Origin: Nemopilema nomurai | Lineage: Eukaryota > Cnidaria > Scyphozoa > Rhizostomeae > Rhizostomatidae | Assembly: GCA_003864495.1 (NCBI GenBank) | Contig: ML133383.1 | Coordinates: 2,563,560-2,627,559 of the forward strand | DNA length: 64,000 nucleotides | Direction of reading: 5' to 3' | Part shown: positions 1 through 13,800 of the stretch, piece by piece | How positions within the stretch are numbered: position 1 is the stretch's first letter | Layout of the letters: each line of letters opens with the position of its first letter | Program-made: the position numbers and the translations under genes | Notes under the pieces: generated by a model | The model's database searches: none | Seen by the model: the letters and a program-made list of their open reading frames with translations, nothing else | What the model was told of the DNA's origin: nothing

Positions 1-1006
1 AACACATTCACATTTTAGACAATCGATAGGCTGCTAGCCATCTTGTATGGTGATTGTTTCACTGATGAATCCAAGCGTGTGATTTCAGTTAATGTAAAGG
101 AAAGAAAACCATTTATTGTTAACTGCTAGCCTAAATTGAGGTACCAGTAATTTTCAATATTTTATGAAGCGCTATATCAAAAAGTGAAAGGCGACATTAA
201 TTTTGTAACACTCTCGTTATTCTATGAGATCTAATATTAGAAATAAATTTACTTGAGTTGGAAATGAAATTGTTTCGGATCGACTTAGTCAAATTCGTTG
301 AATACTGATAGCTGTGGGAAAAATGAGGCATTCTCGAATGTTACTACTCTCGAAATGATTCTAGCACACTCCGGTGTTTTCTGGTATTGTAAGGTTATTG
401 AGCGCGCGAAAGTTGCTGTTCAGTCTGTTCTATAAGACAGATAGCATAGATAAGAGCAAATTATTGCAAGTTCAAAACGAGAAAATTCACGAAATACCAA
501 GAGATACATTCACGTGAGGAGTATTTCCCTGTTGCTTATTGAACTGAATTGAAAACATAACTAGAAAGCCGTGAACTACACGAAAGCAGGCCAAAAGTCC
601 GATGACGTAACCCAGATAAACTGGGCGTGGCCTCTTTGCAGACAAAAATTGCCCAATCAGGTTAAGGCCCTTTTCTATCATGAGAAGAAGAAGAATAGCA
701 ATTCGAAGTCTTGCTTTGAATTAAAAATAAAATTAGGATATAAACTACTTTTCTAACAGGTGGGGAGGAAGATGATATTTTCTGACCATTATTTTGACTA
801 ATCATTTACAAGCAAAGACATCAGAATATTGGCAACAGATTTAGCTTTAAGTAGCTATCTTTAAGCTAGCTATTAGTAGAAAATTTACAAAGTTTTAGTA
901 CTTAGTCTTAAAACGTGCACTAAAAAAGAGACTCTAAAATCTGTACATCACAGTCTTCTATCTAAACTTCGTAGAGTTTCCTCGCGAAAGCCGATTTGAT
1001 ATCTGC
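1..1006. other. No gene recognised (left edge)
   Basis: AT-rich sequence with only short open frames. None has a recognisable protein domain or a convincing pair of splice sites. It may hold the 3' untranslated region of the minus-strand gene to its right, but no poly-A signal could be assigned with confidence. Confidence 0.5.
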
Positions 1007-1207
1007 TCACGACCTACTAAATGTAGCAGTTTTGTTCAAGTCGCCATCAACGATTTGCCGGAGTGGCGGGTACGTTTCAGCCTCGTTGTGGTCCCCTGTC
1101 GAAGGCCTGACAGTGATTTCCTCCTCCCTAGCGGAAGAATCTTCCTCCGAGTCTGCATCTAAGCGTCTGTATTTATCAATCTCTGCTTGCATGCCTCTGT
1201 AATGATC
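1007..1207 (-). CDS. Possible terminal coding exon, acidic tail
   Basis: A minus-strand open stretch follows an acceptor-like 'gatcattacag' and runs to a TGA at 1007-1009. It encodes a polar, acidic tail beginning MQAEIDKYRRLDADSEEDSS and ending in NKTATFSRS. It lies downstream of the EamA transporter on the same strand and could be that gene's last exon, because cytosolic tails of such transporters are often polar and acidic. Against this, the transporter exon at 2329-2438 ends in phase 0, whereas this exon needs phase 1 or 2. An unseen exon at 1.2-2.3 kb would therefore be required. It could also be chance or belong to another gene. No conserved domain was recognised. Confidence 0.3.
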   Translation of the reverse strand, partial: DHYRGMQAEIDKYRRLDADSEEDSSAREEEITVRPSTGDHNEAETYPPLRQIVDGDLNKTATFSRS

Positions 1208-1209
1208 AT

Positions 1210-2328
1210 CAGTCTAGAACGCAAATCAACCTGGCTACAATGCGCAGAATCAACAAGAAATGAACTGGATTATTTCTAGCACTTTATATGACAAAGCCAA
1301 TAAAGGGAATAATTTTCTATGGTTTATAATAATAATAATAGTTATAATGGAAACATTTCATTTTCAATTCAACTTAACCTACAATAACAAATCCCACTAT
1401 TAAAAGGTAACTTGCAATTGGCTAGCCTGGTTTTACAAAAAAAACTACAACAATCGTAAGGTAAAAGGAAAAACTGAAAAAAATAAAACGACCAAAATTA
1501 AAAAGAATGTAATTCTGGATTTGTCCATGGTTTATTTTTGCAACAAAATATGTAGTACGTAGTACGGATGGCAATGTTGGAAAATTTGGAAATGTGAAAC
1601 CGTTTTTGTTGTTGGTCGATGGAGAAAGAGTCGCACATTTTGAAGAATGAATTGCAGGAATTGCCGAAGAAGCCAAGAGAACTAATAGAAAGATTAACAA
1701 CGGAGACACATTTGAACTGCCGCTGTAAAACAGATAAGAGTGGAGCATACTTGCTGTGTTTTTTGTTGCATTATAATAACTATAATAATAACATTATAAT
1801 AATTATAATAATAACAGTAATAACAAAAAATATACGAGTTTTTGTACTGGAATAACTTATAAGTGCAACGAGAATATTGTTATCACAAGGGTCCTGTGCT
1901 AAAATAAAAGAAATATACAATGTAAGTGGTGAAAAATCAAAATTAAAACATATTTAAATACATTCATATAAAATCATTTACATGTGTTCTGAATAAAACC
2001 CGGGCACAACCAGACCAAGGTTGCAACACAGTGGAAAATGGTTAAGCTTGGATAGAGGAATTAGTAAACTTTAAGAAAGGTGGCCACTTTAGAAAAGAAC
2101 CCATAAACAAATCCTTCGGGAACGCCCCCACTAAAAGTCAGAAAATTAAAAAAACGCCCTGGGCATTCATTGGAAGATTTAAGGTATCAAAACTCGTTAA
2201 GATGAATCAATTTAAACTTTTCAGTCAAATACTAACCACCTAGGTTTGACAGCAACTGTCAATTTATCTAATGTCCCAAACGCAAGACGACTATTTAAAA
2301 TACCACCAAAGGGTTAAGATTAACTTAC
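1210..2328. other. Non-coding stretch with AT microsatellites
   Basis: Holds ATA/ATT-type microsatellites at about 1328-1345 and 1771-1823. A small plus-strand open frame from 1619 (MEKESHILKNELQELPKK...) runs into the second repeat and resembles no family I know. No convincing exon was found on either strand. Confidence 0.5.
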
Positions 2329-5300
2329 TGATGTGAAATCGGGATTGAGAAGGCTCTCCGACAGCATCGATTGTTGCTCATCCTTTTTGGCAGATGGCAG
2401 ATTTGTCATGAATACAGCGGCAGACAAGGCCAAAAGTCCTAAAAGTTGGATAAAAACACGGCGAGATCGATACGGCAGATTTGATACATTGATATGCAAC
2501 GTGGCTTTGAGTACAAAATAAGAAATAAAAGATGTCTAAAATTAAAGGTAGTAAATCTTTGCAATGACATCAAAGATCATTGATGTATAATCGGATATGA
2601 GACAGGTGGGGCAATTAGATGAGGCCTATCAAGTTATTTTGTGGAAAACATTTTACAGATCTTCAATCATAAGACATCGAAATTAACTGACTGCCTGTCA
2701 TTCAAGACTGAAATGATTTTCTAAAACTCTGTAAGACTTGAAAATACAGAACTATGTAATGACTTATTGTGCCAGGGTGAGCACATCCTGTTGACTAGTC
2801 CATCTACGCATAAAGATCTTTCTGCATAAAGATAGCCACAATTTAGATTTGAGTTTTAGTCCTACCAGCATAACGGGTTACTATGGTTTGATCTGCATTA
2901 TGACAGCTTCAATTTCAAATCTCTTTAAAAAGGTGATTGATAATGCTTCTCATCCTATCTCCTAAAATAAACTGCACTCAAGATATTTGGACTTACCAAC
3001 AATCTCTGTTGCAATCAGCCATGGATGAACAGTCACAATGCTCTTAACAAATACACAGTCTTCTATAAATGCAATACTTGGAAGGATTGCTAGTACTTGA
3101 TTTGTTGGTTTCGGGCCTGAAATGATGCAGAAATTTGGAAAGTTGTTCAACATTCTCCAATAAAACCTTAATACAGGAAATATAGTGGTTATCATAATTG
3201 AGACAAGAAAATTATATAAAATCTATGAAGCAAATGAAGCTGACTGCTCAAAATTTTGTTTCCATAGTTAGAGAAACCCATAACAAAAAGAAAATCACAC
3301 TTCAAAATGGATCTGGCAACTACAAAAATATCTATAGACAATACAAATGCATAATTACTACCAAAGAAGTATGCCCAACAGGTACTTCACAAAGCCTCTC
3401 GGTTTATGAGGAAACAATTTTGAAAAATGACAATTCTGCTTTCTTGTCCCTCAAGTGGTTCTGTCTCTACTCCAGGATAAACTTTGGTTTTAACACTGGC
3501 AGTCACTCTGCAAACTATTATGTTAAAGTTAAAGACTAGCTTCATACTTGAAGAAAAAATATTGTGGAATATTGCCAGGGCTGCATCATCTGAAGCTAGA
3601 GCATTATCAATCCTTCTTATGATACAGCTAAATACTCATTTGAAGCTGAATGAATTGTAAGTTGAGCTGGACCAATGAGCTGGGATCCAACTTAGATTCA
3701 ATGAGCTGGGATTTACTGGGAGTGAAAGACCCAACCAATGCAAACTACCATGAGGGAGCCACTGTAAACTATTGTAGGGAAACCTTTCTAGTGATCATTA
3801 ATTTATATTAAAAAAATAGCTAAATTACAGCTAATTAAGGCATATTTTGTACAATTTTTACAGTGTCCAAAATGGATTAAGATAAACAAATTACAATGAA
3901 TGTACAATGTTTATACATGAATATAAATTACAAGTTAAAAACAACTATCCTGTTAGGAACCCAACTTGTAGAATATATGTTTTGCAAAGTCTGCAGTTGC
4001 ATTCACCATCTTTCAAACATTTAAAAGAGTTTGATTGTTTTATTGTTTGATTGTTTTATTGTTGAAAAATGTTTGATTGTTTTATTTCTTGCCACAATCT
4101 GCTACCAAGATAGGCTATGGTCTCAATCCCAAAGGATGTTGTTCGCAATTTTTGGACTTGAGCATCATTGCCATGTCTTAGATTGTAGTTCATATCTGTT
4201 CCTGAAAAATGTCCTTAATGGAAGGTGGATTTAGATGGGATTTAGTTTTAAAGATTTCCCTCATTAGCACTGCAGGTTTCGTATATGGATGGGCACCGAA
4301 TTGCTCTGCTCCAGAAGATAACTAAAATCATTTCCGTGATCTTTATACGCAATGCCCTTTAATGAAAATGATTTATTCTATGGTTCATGGTTCTATCATA
4401 AAACATCCACAAAAGTGGGCAGTAGCTAAGTGAGATAAAACAAAAGCTCTCATTAAATGCTGCAACTTTTCAGTGTCCATGTAGCAGGAGGCATGGGCAA
4501 GAGCATGTAGTTTTTGGCCAGCTTTTCTACATAGGGTTTTGACATGTTCTTTGAAAGAGAGTGATTGATCGAAAGTGATGCCGAGAAGATTTTCTTCTGT
4601 ACTTTCCAGGCCTTCCTGGGAATAAATTAGCACACGTGTGGCATTTCGCACTCCTAGATTGTGGTAGGAGTGCGATGGAGTGCTATTGGTACTTTTTCTT
4701 ATTACTACAGATTTTCTGTTGCATACTATATAGAGCCATAAAAAATTGAATGTTTCTTATTGATTTTCATTTACCGGTGGTTTTTTAAAATTTTGAGCCT
4801 TCTACCGTTTAGTTTTTTGTAAAGCGGTTTCTCATAATAAGAGGAGAAAATGTAACAAAGTTTTGATTGTTCTTACAACACACAATCAACCATTAAAAAT
4901 AGTGTTTTAAAAACATGTGCGTGTCAATGCCGATCTGTGATAAAAACGTGGCGGAGCATCTGATTGGAAATTGCTTCAAAGTAGTCAAATAAAAATGTTT
5001 TCTGTTGTCTTTTCAAAAAATTAGAATGAACAGGAACTTGCTGCACTTCTGCGCACTTCATGTTTACAATGCTGAAATTTTGAACTTTCAAAACGTTGTG
5101 TAAAACTAGTCCCCATGTTATGGTCGTTTGGTCCGTGTTTTATTGTAAGCAATAATTATCACAACGGTCCTCCAAAATGACGTGCTGGCACCGCATAATG
5201 TTTAACTCGAACAAAGTAAACATCAAAGCGTTACTGCCACCTTGTTAGTTCCCTGCGCTAATCAACATTTGCTTGCCACACCTCTGCCAACGATTCTGAG

Positions 5301-8300
5301 CCAATTTTTTTTTAGCTCAATGCATGCAGCCTTTCTATGGTTGCAGGTAAATGGAAACCAGGTTTAAAAAACAAATGAATAATTACAAAACAGGCGTGCG
5401 ATTAAACACACTTCTCAGTGTGGAGAGGGGTGTACCAAGGTGTGCGAGTGCGATCGCACGCCTTTCCCAGGAAGGCCTGCTTTCCTTCATGCAAGCCTTT
5501 GATTGCTATTTCATTAACTCCCCTCCCACCAAAAACTATTGAATGGCATTTGCCTTCATTTAGCCTCATTAAATTCCTTCAAGCTCATCTCCTCAGGCAA
5601 TTAGCCCATACACAAAAACATCTATGCACTTTATCAAGCTCCTTCATTTTTAACAGAGCAAGGGCTGTGATGTTATGAAAGATTTTCCAAGAAATGGCGC
5701 TGGAGAAAATAATGTAAGCAGGACTGGGCAATATTACTTAAAATTGACTGAATGACCACACACCTATTTTTCTGCCTAGTGATTGGACGAGCACAGTGGC
5801 AACCCAACCAGTGCCAATGCCAAGAAACAATATCCCAAGTATTGTCTCACTTGTTGCCCAACTGGACTGAAATAAGGAAAAAGCTTTTCATAAAATCACA
5901 AAACCTATGCTTAGGTATGATGTTACTGTCCTGCAAATACAGTTTAATTTGCAAAAATAGCATTCGGCATCAAAAATGTAGAAAAGGGGTTTCATTCCAA
6001 ATAGCCATCCCTCCATAGCAAGCCTCCCTAAGATGTTCTAAAGAAAATTTTCACAAAAAGTTAAGAAACATTTACAAAATGTAACTCCTAGTCAAGCAAA
6101 TGATAATCAATTCAAAAGCAAATGTAACTTTTAGACAGTTATCTTTTTTTACTTTTCCTTGAAGGAGCTTTTCCAAGGCTAGTATTAGCTTCTGACCTAA
6201 TAATTACTGTAAGAGACTGCATATAAGCCACACATTTGTTCCTCATTTTGCTTCTTAAAATCTTAGATTTGGCTGATGTGCAGAATGATCAACTTTGGTC
6301 CTTGTATATGAAAATGAGGCTTGCTTTTGTTGTACGTAACTCAAAATTCCTCTTGTTTTCAGCATAATTGATAATAAAATGTGAAAAACTGGGGGGGGGG
6401 GGGGATAGGAAAAAAGGCTATTATGACCATGGTGATGAAGATGGTAACTTATTCTTCCATGAGAAGAGAGTGAAATGGGATGAACTCTTTAGAATGTCTG
6501 AAGATGAAAAGAATTTCATGGATTTTAGTTTTCTTTTGAAAAATATTCTCAATGATAAAGGATTAGAGAAAGCATCTTTCTCTGAATTCTGAGGCTTCAG
6601 ACTTGTGGTGTGGCTTATATGCTAGGTTTTAATGGTATTCATCAAACATTAATGTACAAAGGTCACAAGTTATTAAATTTCAAAACAACAATAGGGGGTT
6701 TGATTTTAGAGGCATCATCCTTGAAAAAGTCTTTACCTTTATAATATGATCATAGACTTTGAATCTACATATATATGAATTTCTAAATATAGACAATATA
6801 TCAGTTTTTAAACAAGAACTTCTATGTCATTCAAAAGTGGTCTAGTATTGTGATTCAAAAATTATCCATGACAACTAGAGATTTGTGAATACATGTACAG
6901 ACATGCATCTTGTTGTCTAAAATTGTCAGATTTAAAAAATAAATAAATAGGCATGCAAAGCAAAACAAATAAACAATCTAAGTGAACTTTTTTGCTGTGC
7001 AAGATTACTTACAGATCGTTCTGGGTACCTGACTTCCACTGCAGCCCAGAAAACCAAAGCAACAATCCCTGCTATCACATTTTGTCCAATACTTGATGAT
7101 ATGTAATGAATGTCTCCTCTTTTTGACCTCCAAAACACTAACAAAATATGTAATGTTCTATCAAAGTTCTTGTTTTCAAAAAAACTATATTAAGTTTTTC
7201 AAAACATTATGACAAATCAGCTTTAAGATCATTAGTTTTTTTAAAAAAATTTCCATTTTGTGGAGAGCAACATGATAGTGAGTACACATATTTTGAAGAC
7301 TTCATACCTAACTTGCCCTAAATGTTTAAAGCTTCAGGTCTGGGATGCTTATCACTGGAAAGTAGGTATTGCCATTCTAATAGCTACAAATATAAGATGA
7401 GTGACAGGACACCAAACAAATTAATTCATCAAATGCTTTTACCTGATAAGCACTTAATAAAAAAGAAAACACATAAACTGATAAATCCAGTGAAAAGAAT
7501 TTAGAATTATCCAAGGATAGATACCAGCAGCCTTTATTCTCTTTAATAATGCTATACCAAATGGAAAATGTTCATGGCTCTTCTAGATTTTAGCTGATTA
7601 TGATTGGTTAAATTTTTGGCACAAATAATGATCCAAACTGACTCAGATGTGAGATTAAACAGGCAAAGAGGCCAACTCACCTGAGGAAACAGCCCAGAGC
7701 AGAGATCCAGTAATGAGTGCTAACAATCCAAAACAGATATCTTCTGGTGGCAAGCATATATCATATACAACAGGAAATTTCTTGTGGGGTGCTGTCTGGT
7801 TTGATACAGTCCTGTTCTGGCCATTAGTGGTACAATTTACCAGTGATTCATACAAGATTGGACTCAAAATAAGTATGACTGAAGGAAATCCAATGATCAT
7901 GCCAAGTTTCACATAACTGGTCACTGTTGATTTTATCTATTGGATAAGATAATGCTTCCAAAGGTGAACAAAAAATCTTTTAAAGTGAATATTGTAATTA
8001 CACATTGCACTCAGTATCAAATTGTGATTGCTTTGAAAGCCAAGTACCATCATAGTCTAAGGGTCAAAAGAACTGTAAAAAGACAAAGTATTAACTTACT
8101 GTAACTAGTAAACATCTAAGTTGAATTGCTTAACACCACTTTGGACTCTGTGTGTTTAGGCACTTGTGCATTTAAGAGAATTAATGTTGCGGTATGACCC
8201 TGAGAAAACAGTTTCGTAAGAAGAGATATCAAAACTCTATAACTTGATTTAGCAAACAATCAGAGACAGTTGAAAGAGTTTGCCTTGTTACCTTGACAAA

Positions 8301-8687
8301 GGGCAGCCTTTCCAATAGTATCGTAAACCATGGGGTTGCAGCCATGAACACACCGAGCAATGTGGGTGGCAAATACTTCAAACTGTAAATTATCAGCAAG
8401 TAAGGTGTTGCTGATTGCAAGATTCCAAGAACCATCAGTTTCCAGTACGTTTGTTTCTCCTTGAAATTATCTGTAATGTGCTGCCTAAAATCTCCACTCA
8501 CAGAGTACAGTAATGATGCAGAAAATAAAAACAACACAAGACTTATTATTGACTTCAACGCAACAACGAGTCCTGTGGAATCAAGGTTTGACACAGCGAA
8601 GTAAGCCATTAACGGGGTGCTTCCACGAATCAAGGCGAGAATTATGAATTGTACCAAAGTGCTGCATTGCGATGTTGAGCTTTTCAT
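2329..8687 (-). CDS. EamA/DMT-family multi-pass membrane transporter
   Basis: Six exons were read on the minus strand: 8292-8687, 7681-7936, 7013-7137, 5764-5866, 2997-3116 and 2329-2438. All junction phases agree, giving about 370 aa. The start is the ATG at 8685-8687; the frame is open a little further upstream but without another ATG. The product is a chain of hydrophobic helices typical of drug/metabolite transporters with two EamA repeats. Examples are ALIRGSTPLMAYFAV near the N-terminus, LIIYSLKYLPPTLLGVFMA in the first repeat, and GPKPTNQVLAILPS in the second. The first-to-second repeat loop carries three N-glycosylation sequons (NCT, NRT, NQT), so it probably faces the lumen or outside. 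Substrate cannot be told from sequence. The last exon either splices onward at TCA|gtaagt or ends two codons later at an in-frame TAA. Family assignment is confident; membership of the SLC35 branch is only possible. Confidence 0.8.
4029..4086. repeat. 16-bp direct repeat, three copies
   Basis: The unit gtttgattgttttatt occurs at 4029-4044, 4045-4060 and 4071-4086; the first two copies are directly adjacent. This is a simple intronic minisatellite with no coding potential. Confidence 0.85.
4249..4651 (-). mobile_element. Non-LTR retrotransposon RT fragment, decayed
   Basis: The minus-strand translation contains ENLLGITFDQSLSFKEHV, then LCRKAGQKLHALAHASCYM and LMRAFVLSHL. This is the characteristic downstream part of LINE-type reverse transcriptases, whose family form is LLGVTID..LSF..H....C.KA..KL.ALAR. 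At about 4440 the frame shifts, and the continuation YCPLLWMFYDRTMNHRIN is read in another frame. A stop follows shortly after HFH, then further degraded LINE-like residues. No catalytic core, second ORF or ends are visible. It is an old, inactive relic inside a transporter intron. Confidence 0.75.
4647..4674. repeat. Perfect inverted repeat (hairpin)
   Basis: The arm cgcactccta (4647-4656) is followed by an 8-nt loop and its exact reverse complement taggagtgcg (4665-4674). It lies at the upstream edge of the LINE relic, beside a second small palindrome, cacacgtgtg, at 4631-4640. Confidence 0.85.
6391..6404. repeat. Poly-G run (14)
   Basis: Uninterrupted run of 14 G in a transporter intron. 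Similar runs occur at 9933-9943 (G11), 9556-9567 (C12), 19820-19831 (G12) and 20434-20481 (G48). Confidence 0.9.
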
Positions 8688-10814
8688 TTTCTCCAATAAT
8701 AATACGATCTTTCCACTTGTAATGGTTTGATATAAAATTACAATATAAACTTGTAGCAATTTAGAACCCTATGTCATCAACGAGGCCATGCATACTGTGC
8801 AACCTTGTGCTCAAACAGATGTGTGCTCAAATGAGGTCCAGCGGGCATCAATGCGCCTAGGCCAAGTCCATAACGTTTGAAGGCTGGTAAGGGCCTTGAG
8901 TAGAACTGAATCCCACCTTTCTTGAATTAGAATTTGTATTTAATACAATCAATTTATATATAATAAATTTTTTCGCCAGTATCTTTTTTCTCACAGATTT
9001 CTCAATCACTTTCACTTTCAAGCTTCCGCTTCAAAAGAAAACAGACAAGAGATCTGGGAAGAAGACGCATTTCTATGTGACGTCATCAACGACCAAATCT
9101 TTCTTTGCCCATCTCCAAAAATGTATTAAAATTAGAGATAATATTCGATAACATAACCAATTCTCAAATGCTTCATGAATTCTTTAATTCTTTATAAAGC
9201 CTACCATACATTGTACTGAATAAACAAAACAATAAATTTCTTAAGAGCTTCTACATATAGAGTTCTTTTGACAAGGAAACAAGTGAGGAAATTTCCCACC
9301 AGGCTTCTAGAAAAGTCATACTTGTTTGTCCATGCTTCCCTCGCATGCACTTTCATTGATAAGTTGTTTTGTATCAAAGTAGTGCTTGATTGTAATTGTG
9401 GATGTGTCAAATTGTGTTGATATGTTCATTACTTTTTTAAAAAGCTTATTCTTTTAACAGCTTATACCCATATTCCAAATGCAGGAAGCATCTTGATTTG
9501 AAGGGCTACATATTTAAATTAGGGCCATCACAACAAGTGGTGTGGGGTGTGACAACCCCCCCCCCCCAAAAAAAAAACTTGCCATACAAATCCTTGATTG
9601 AAAAATTTGTTTTTTCCAGCCACACAAAATCATTGCATGGCTAAAAGTAAGGCACGAAACAGATTCAAACTATTCCCAAAATCATTTCATCACTTGTTTG
9701 AATTGTAATAATAAGAAAAATATTTACTATGCTTTGATAAAACTCATTACAACGAACAAGCATTTCTTGAACTGCAGCAATACAAATATTTGACCTTCTT
9801 ATTAAGTGATATTTTACTTGTGTGAGCAATATCTTGTTCAAAAACACAATAGGAGAGCCCCTAGGAACATTTCTTGAGAATAGAGAGAGATTTTAATTAG
9901 AGATGAAAAAGGCTTGGTTGTGGGAAAGGGGAGGGGGGGGGGGTGGACGTTAGGAGGGGAGTATTCAAATTAATCTAAATTCAAAAGTGAACTAGCAGCT
10001 TTCATTAAATACAATGACAGAAGTGCAATCATTTTGGTCAAGATGAATAGGTGATGAAACTAATCTGAGATGTTACCATAAAAGTCAGGATAAATAAGCA
10101 AAAGAAAATAGGTTCTGAAAAGACCAAGGAAATGGTGGTCAGCACAAAACCAAAATGAGCTCTCTCCTAAACATAATAAAATTCTAATTTTCTGAAAAAT
10201 AAACATTACAAATACGAAATAGTGAAAATTAAAAAACAAATAAATTCTTATTACATAATTTTTACTTACGATAAAAGACCTACCATTGGCTGAATTACAG
10301 AAACACTGATTAACATTAAGAATTAAACAACCTACATAAAAATATCAACATTGTTATAAAAATCTACACATAGATGAATACATATCAATCTTGTAGATTA
10401 ATCAAATGAAATTTCTCGAAATCCATATAAAATAAAGTAAATTATTACCATTTAAGAAGCAACTACAAAAGGGCTTTTGATTTCTCAAAATTATATTACT
10501 GACAAGCCAAATTCTTTTGAAGGCTTCTAAAATACTTACTAATGGCAGCGAACTTGGTTTATTGGTTAAACGAATGAACAATATGATCACATTTACTATT
10601 CAATTCGCTTTTCAAAAGTATTTCTACTATCAAATACAACTTGTGGTATGACATTTTTGTTAAAGTTCCTAGCTGAAGCAGCTAATCAATATACAAGCCT
10701 GATGAAAAATGGACAAGAAGGAAGACAACATTACACTGCTTTGAATGCTGGGAAGGCTTGAATGTTGAAGTATGCATCATCCATTAGTGATGGTCAAACC
10801 TGTGTTATGTAACA
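8688..10814. other. Intergenic, no gene recognised
   Basis: Lies between the transporter start and the MOB3 stop; both genes are on the minus strand. It contains a C12-A10 mononucleotide block at 9556-9577 and a G-rich patch at 9928-9958. It must hold the transporter promoter and the MOB3 3' untranslated region. Open frames here are short and lack domain content. Confidence 0.5.
10558..10563 (-). terminator. Candidate MOB3 poly-A signal
   Basis: AATAAA on the minus strand (tttatt on plus), about 250 nt past the MOB3 stop codon. It is the only canonical hexamer noticed close downstream. In AT-rich DNA such matches are common by chance. Confidence 0.35.
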
Positions 10815-13800
10815 CTAGGTGGCTATCTTAGCTGTCATCTCTTTCTACAAGTCAAATGGATAGATTAAATTAGGACAAATTATATCAAAATGTAAATTGC
10901 ATTCTAAATAAATCACTTGGAATATGATACCTCTCTAAAGGTTCCCCCCTGATCCAAATGTTATCTATTTGTGAAAGACAATATATATTGTACATCTTTA
11001 AAAGATTAGATAATATTTCTAAAAGTATATTTCTTTTGCCCTTCCTCTTGCTCTCCATATAATATCAAAAGAAGCAAGAGTCAAAGTTGTAGGCAAACTC
11101 AACATTGAACAAAAACCAGATTTTAAATCTTCGCAAGAAAAGGAAGACAGAACATTGTCTTACCAGTGGTTCTAGTTCACGCTTTTCTATAAGTCCAAAT
11201 TCAGAGGTGAAATAGTAAAAATGTTTGTAGCACTGATTGACATGAGGCTCCTATAAAAAGTAAGCCAAGCAAACATTAGAGCAGAAACATGAGTAGAAAC
11301 CAAACTGCAACACAAATCTTTATATCAGGTGCAGTAGCCTGAATGCCCTTAAGATAAGCTGCTTTTTTCACAAATATTTGCTACTTCACTAATTTTTAAC
11401 TGCTCTTTTTCAACTTTTACCAAACATCCTACAGAACCATGTGAAACAATAAAACCATAATTAAGCACAGTTATGCATAATTTGCCAATAACCAGTCCTT
11501 GATGTTGAAGATCCAACTTCAACATCTGATCAATTTCTGCAATTTATTGATGTAAAAGAATTAACACAAGGGTCATTCCATGTGAAATCAGCAGACCAGT
11601 GAAATTAGAATTTCCTGATTTTTTATCACAGACAGCTAGCCTGGAGAAAACACCACACACAAAATGTCAGTCTTATATCTCTAGGAAGAGAATATAGAAT
11701 GGAATACATCTTACCGCTTCTAGTCTTACGATTGTGTCAAAATGGTGGATGTAAACATGAACAAAGACCCGAAAAAGCCTTGTAAAGATTTTCTTAACAA
11801 TGGGCTGGAAATTCTTTGGGAAAGGTACAGCTGAAAAAAGGAAGAGCTTAACAAAATTTCACATGTACAGTTTCAATGCAAATGCTTTTGTTATTTTAAA
11901 GCAAATGCAGGTTTTCTAATGATTCTGGCTCTATCATTCTGATCATTTGAAGCAAATGCTACTTCACACAGTGTTATGAAAACCTCTTTCTTCAACTGCT
12001 AGTCAAATTGAGCACTATGCTGATAACAGACTTCATGAGTCATTGGTGATGAAAAATGAAATATTCAGATAAGAAATATTCTGTAGCAAGGTTTCACAGT
12101 TCATAAGCTTTGAAGAATAGAAATAGAAACACAATTTTTCACAGAGGAACATAACATTCAACTAGGTTGCATGGTGGAATATTCCTTGCAAAACTGGAGT
12201 TTAAGTTCTTGAAATTCTATCTTTTGCATAAACACAAACTGAATGTTAAACTGAATAAACATAAACATTGAATGTTTATGAGAAAGTTCAGGACGATTTT
12301 GCTCACTTGTATCATGGGGGAAAATATCTACATCATTAATGATATTGTCTGTCCAATCCATCAGCAACTGTACATACTGACGGGCTGACACAGATGTAGG
12401 TTTTTTATATTTGTCTCCATCTGCCCAATAGTAATCATACCTGAAAGACAAATTTCAGAAACCAGCTTGAGCAAAACTTCTAAATAGCTTCAAATTTCTT
12501 ATTAAAAACACATATAAATTTGTATACAATTTTTTGAAGAAACTCTATAGGGAGATTGTCAGAGTAATTTTGGGTACAATTGAAGAATCCAGTCATGAGC
12601 TACCCAGAAATAAGGAACGTAAACAGGGCAAAATCTGTAACACACTGTTGTTCCAGGCACATTGGTGATTGTTGGACAAACACAACCTGTCTCTATCTGA
12701 AGAAAATCATAATCATAAAATCATAAAATCATAAATCAAAATCATTCATTGGAGGCAAACCCTTGACTATATCTTACATTGCAAGATTTTCTTTCAATAA
12801 TATAAAGCTCTTTGGTGAGTAACCAAAGGAATAGAAATTGCATATTGTAAGTTAAACAACATGAAAATTTAATTTACTTTGGCCCTCCAGACATAACAGG
12901 GCATGTCTGGTCTGTACAATGTTCATAGATTGTTCCATAAATGAGATTGATTCTATTGAAGAAGTCAACCACTACGGAAAAAAACAGAGCTATATAAGCC
13001 TTCAACAAAATTAAGTGAATAATTACTCATTACAATGTACTTAAAAGACTTGACTACCACTTTATACAAACAAGATAACTTCTTCAATACTAAAAACAAC
13101 AGAAATGTTGCTAAGATACTTTAAAATGAGCAGCCATCTTAGAAGATATTTTGTCATTAAAATTTGAAGTATCAAAACATCTTCCTAGATGAGAAAGAAA
13201 TGTTGAAGATGATAGTGGATGGGATGATTAAAAATCGCAAATTACATGCCATCATTTTGAGTTTTACACTGTATACAATATAAATGATGCTGTAAAACAA
13301 TACAACATAAGAAATATGACCAAGGAGGACACAAAATCATAATTTTAGCTTTATCTATCCTCACTAATTGACCACAAAAAAAGCCCTAGCACATCTGTTT
13401 GGCATCATGAAATGAGAAGACGTACCATGAACTGCCAACCAGTCATTTAGGCCTTCTCCAGTTGGCAGCTTTACAGCTTCCTTTAAATCAATACCAGCTT
13501 TCAATGTGGCCTGTTTTTATAGAAATCACATATTGTATGTTATGTAAAAGTTTTCTACACTTTTCACTCAAAACACAATTAAATAAGAACCAACCTTTTC
13601 AATGTCCTGTTTATGATTCACACTCATAAAAGCAATTCAATTGATTGCTGAAGACACCTTAAAAAGATTTTAACAGTCATACTAAAAACACCACAAACCC
13701 TGGCTCTTTTGTGAAGATCATACTTCATTGTTCCTTCTGACCATTTTTTCTTTGGCTTAAATGTCTAAATATAATGAACAACATATCATGATTAAGATTA

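Larger units (their letters stand above)
3117..5763. other. Transporter intron with repeats
   Basis: A 2.6-kb intron between two transporter exons. It contains a LINE relic, a hairpin and a 16-bp tandem repeat (listed separately). The 13-mer aatgagctgggat occurs as direct copies at 3674-3686 and 3700-3712. The 12-bp palindrome gtgcgatcgcac lies near 5447. No other exon was recognised. Confidence 0.6.

Noticed and set aside
8688..8759. Upstream extension of the transporter start
   Set aside because: The frame is open but has no ATG; the ATG at 8687 gives a normal start just before the first hydrophobic helix.
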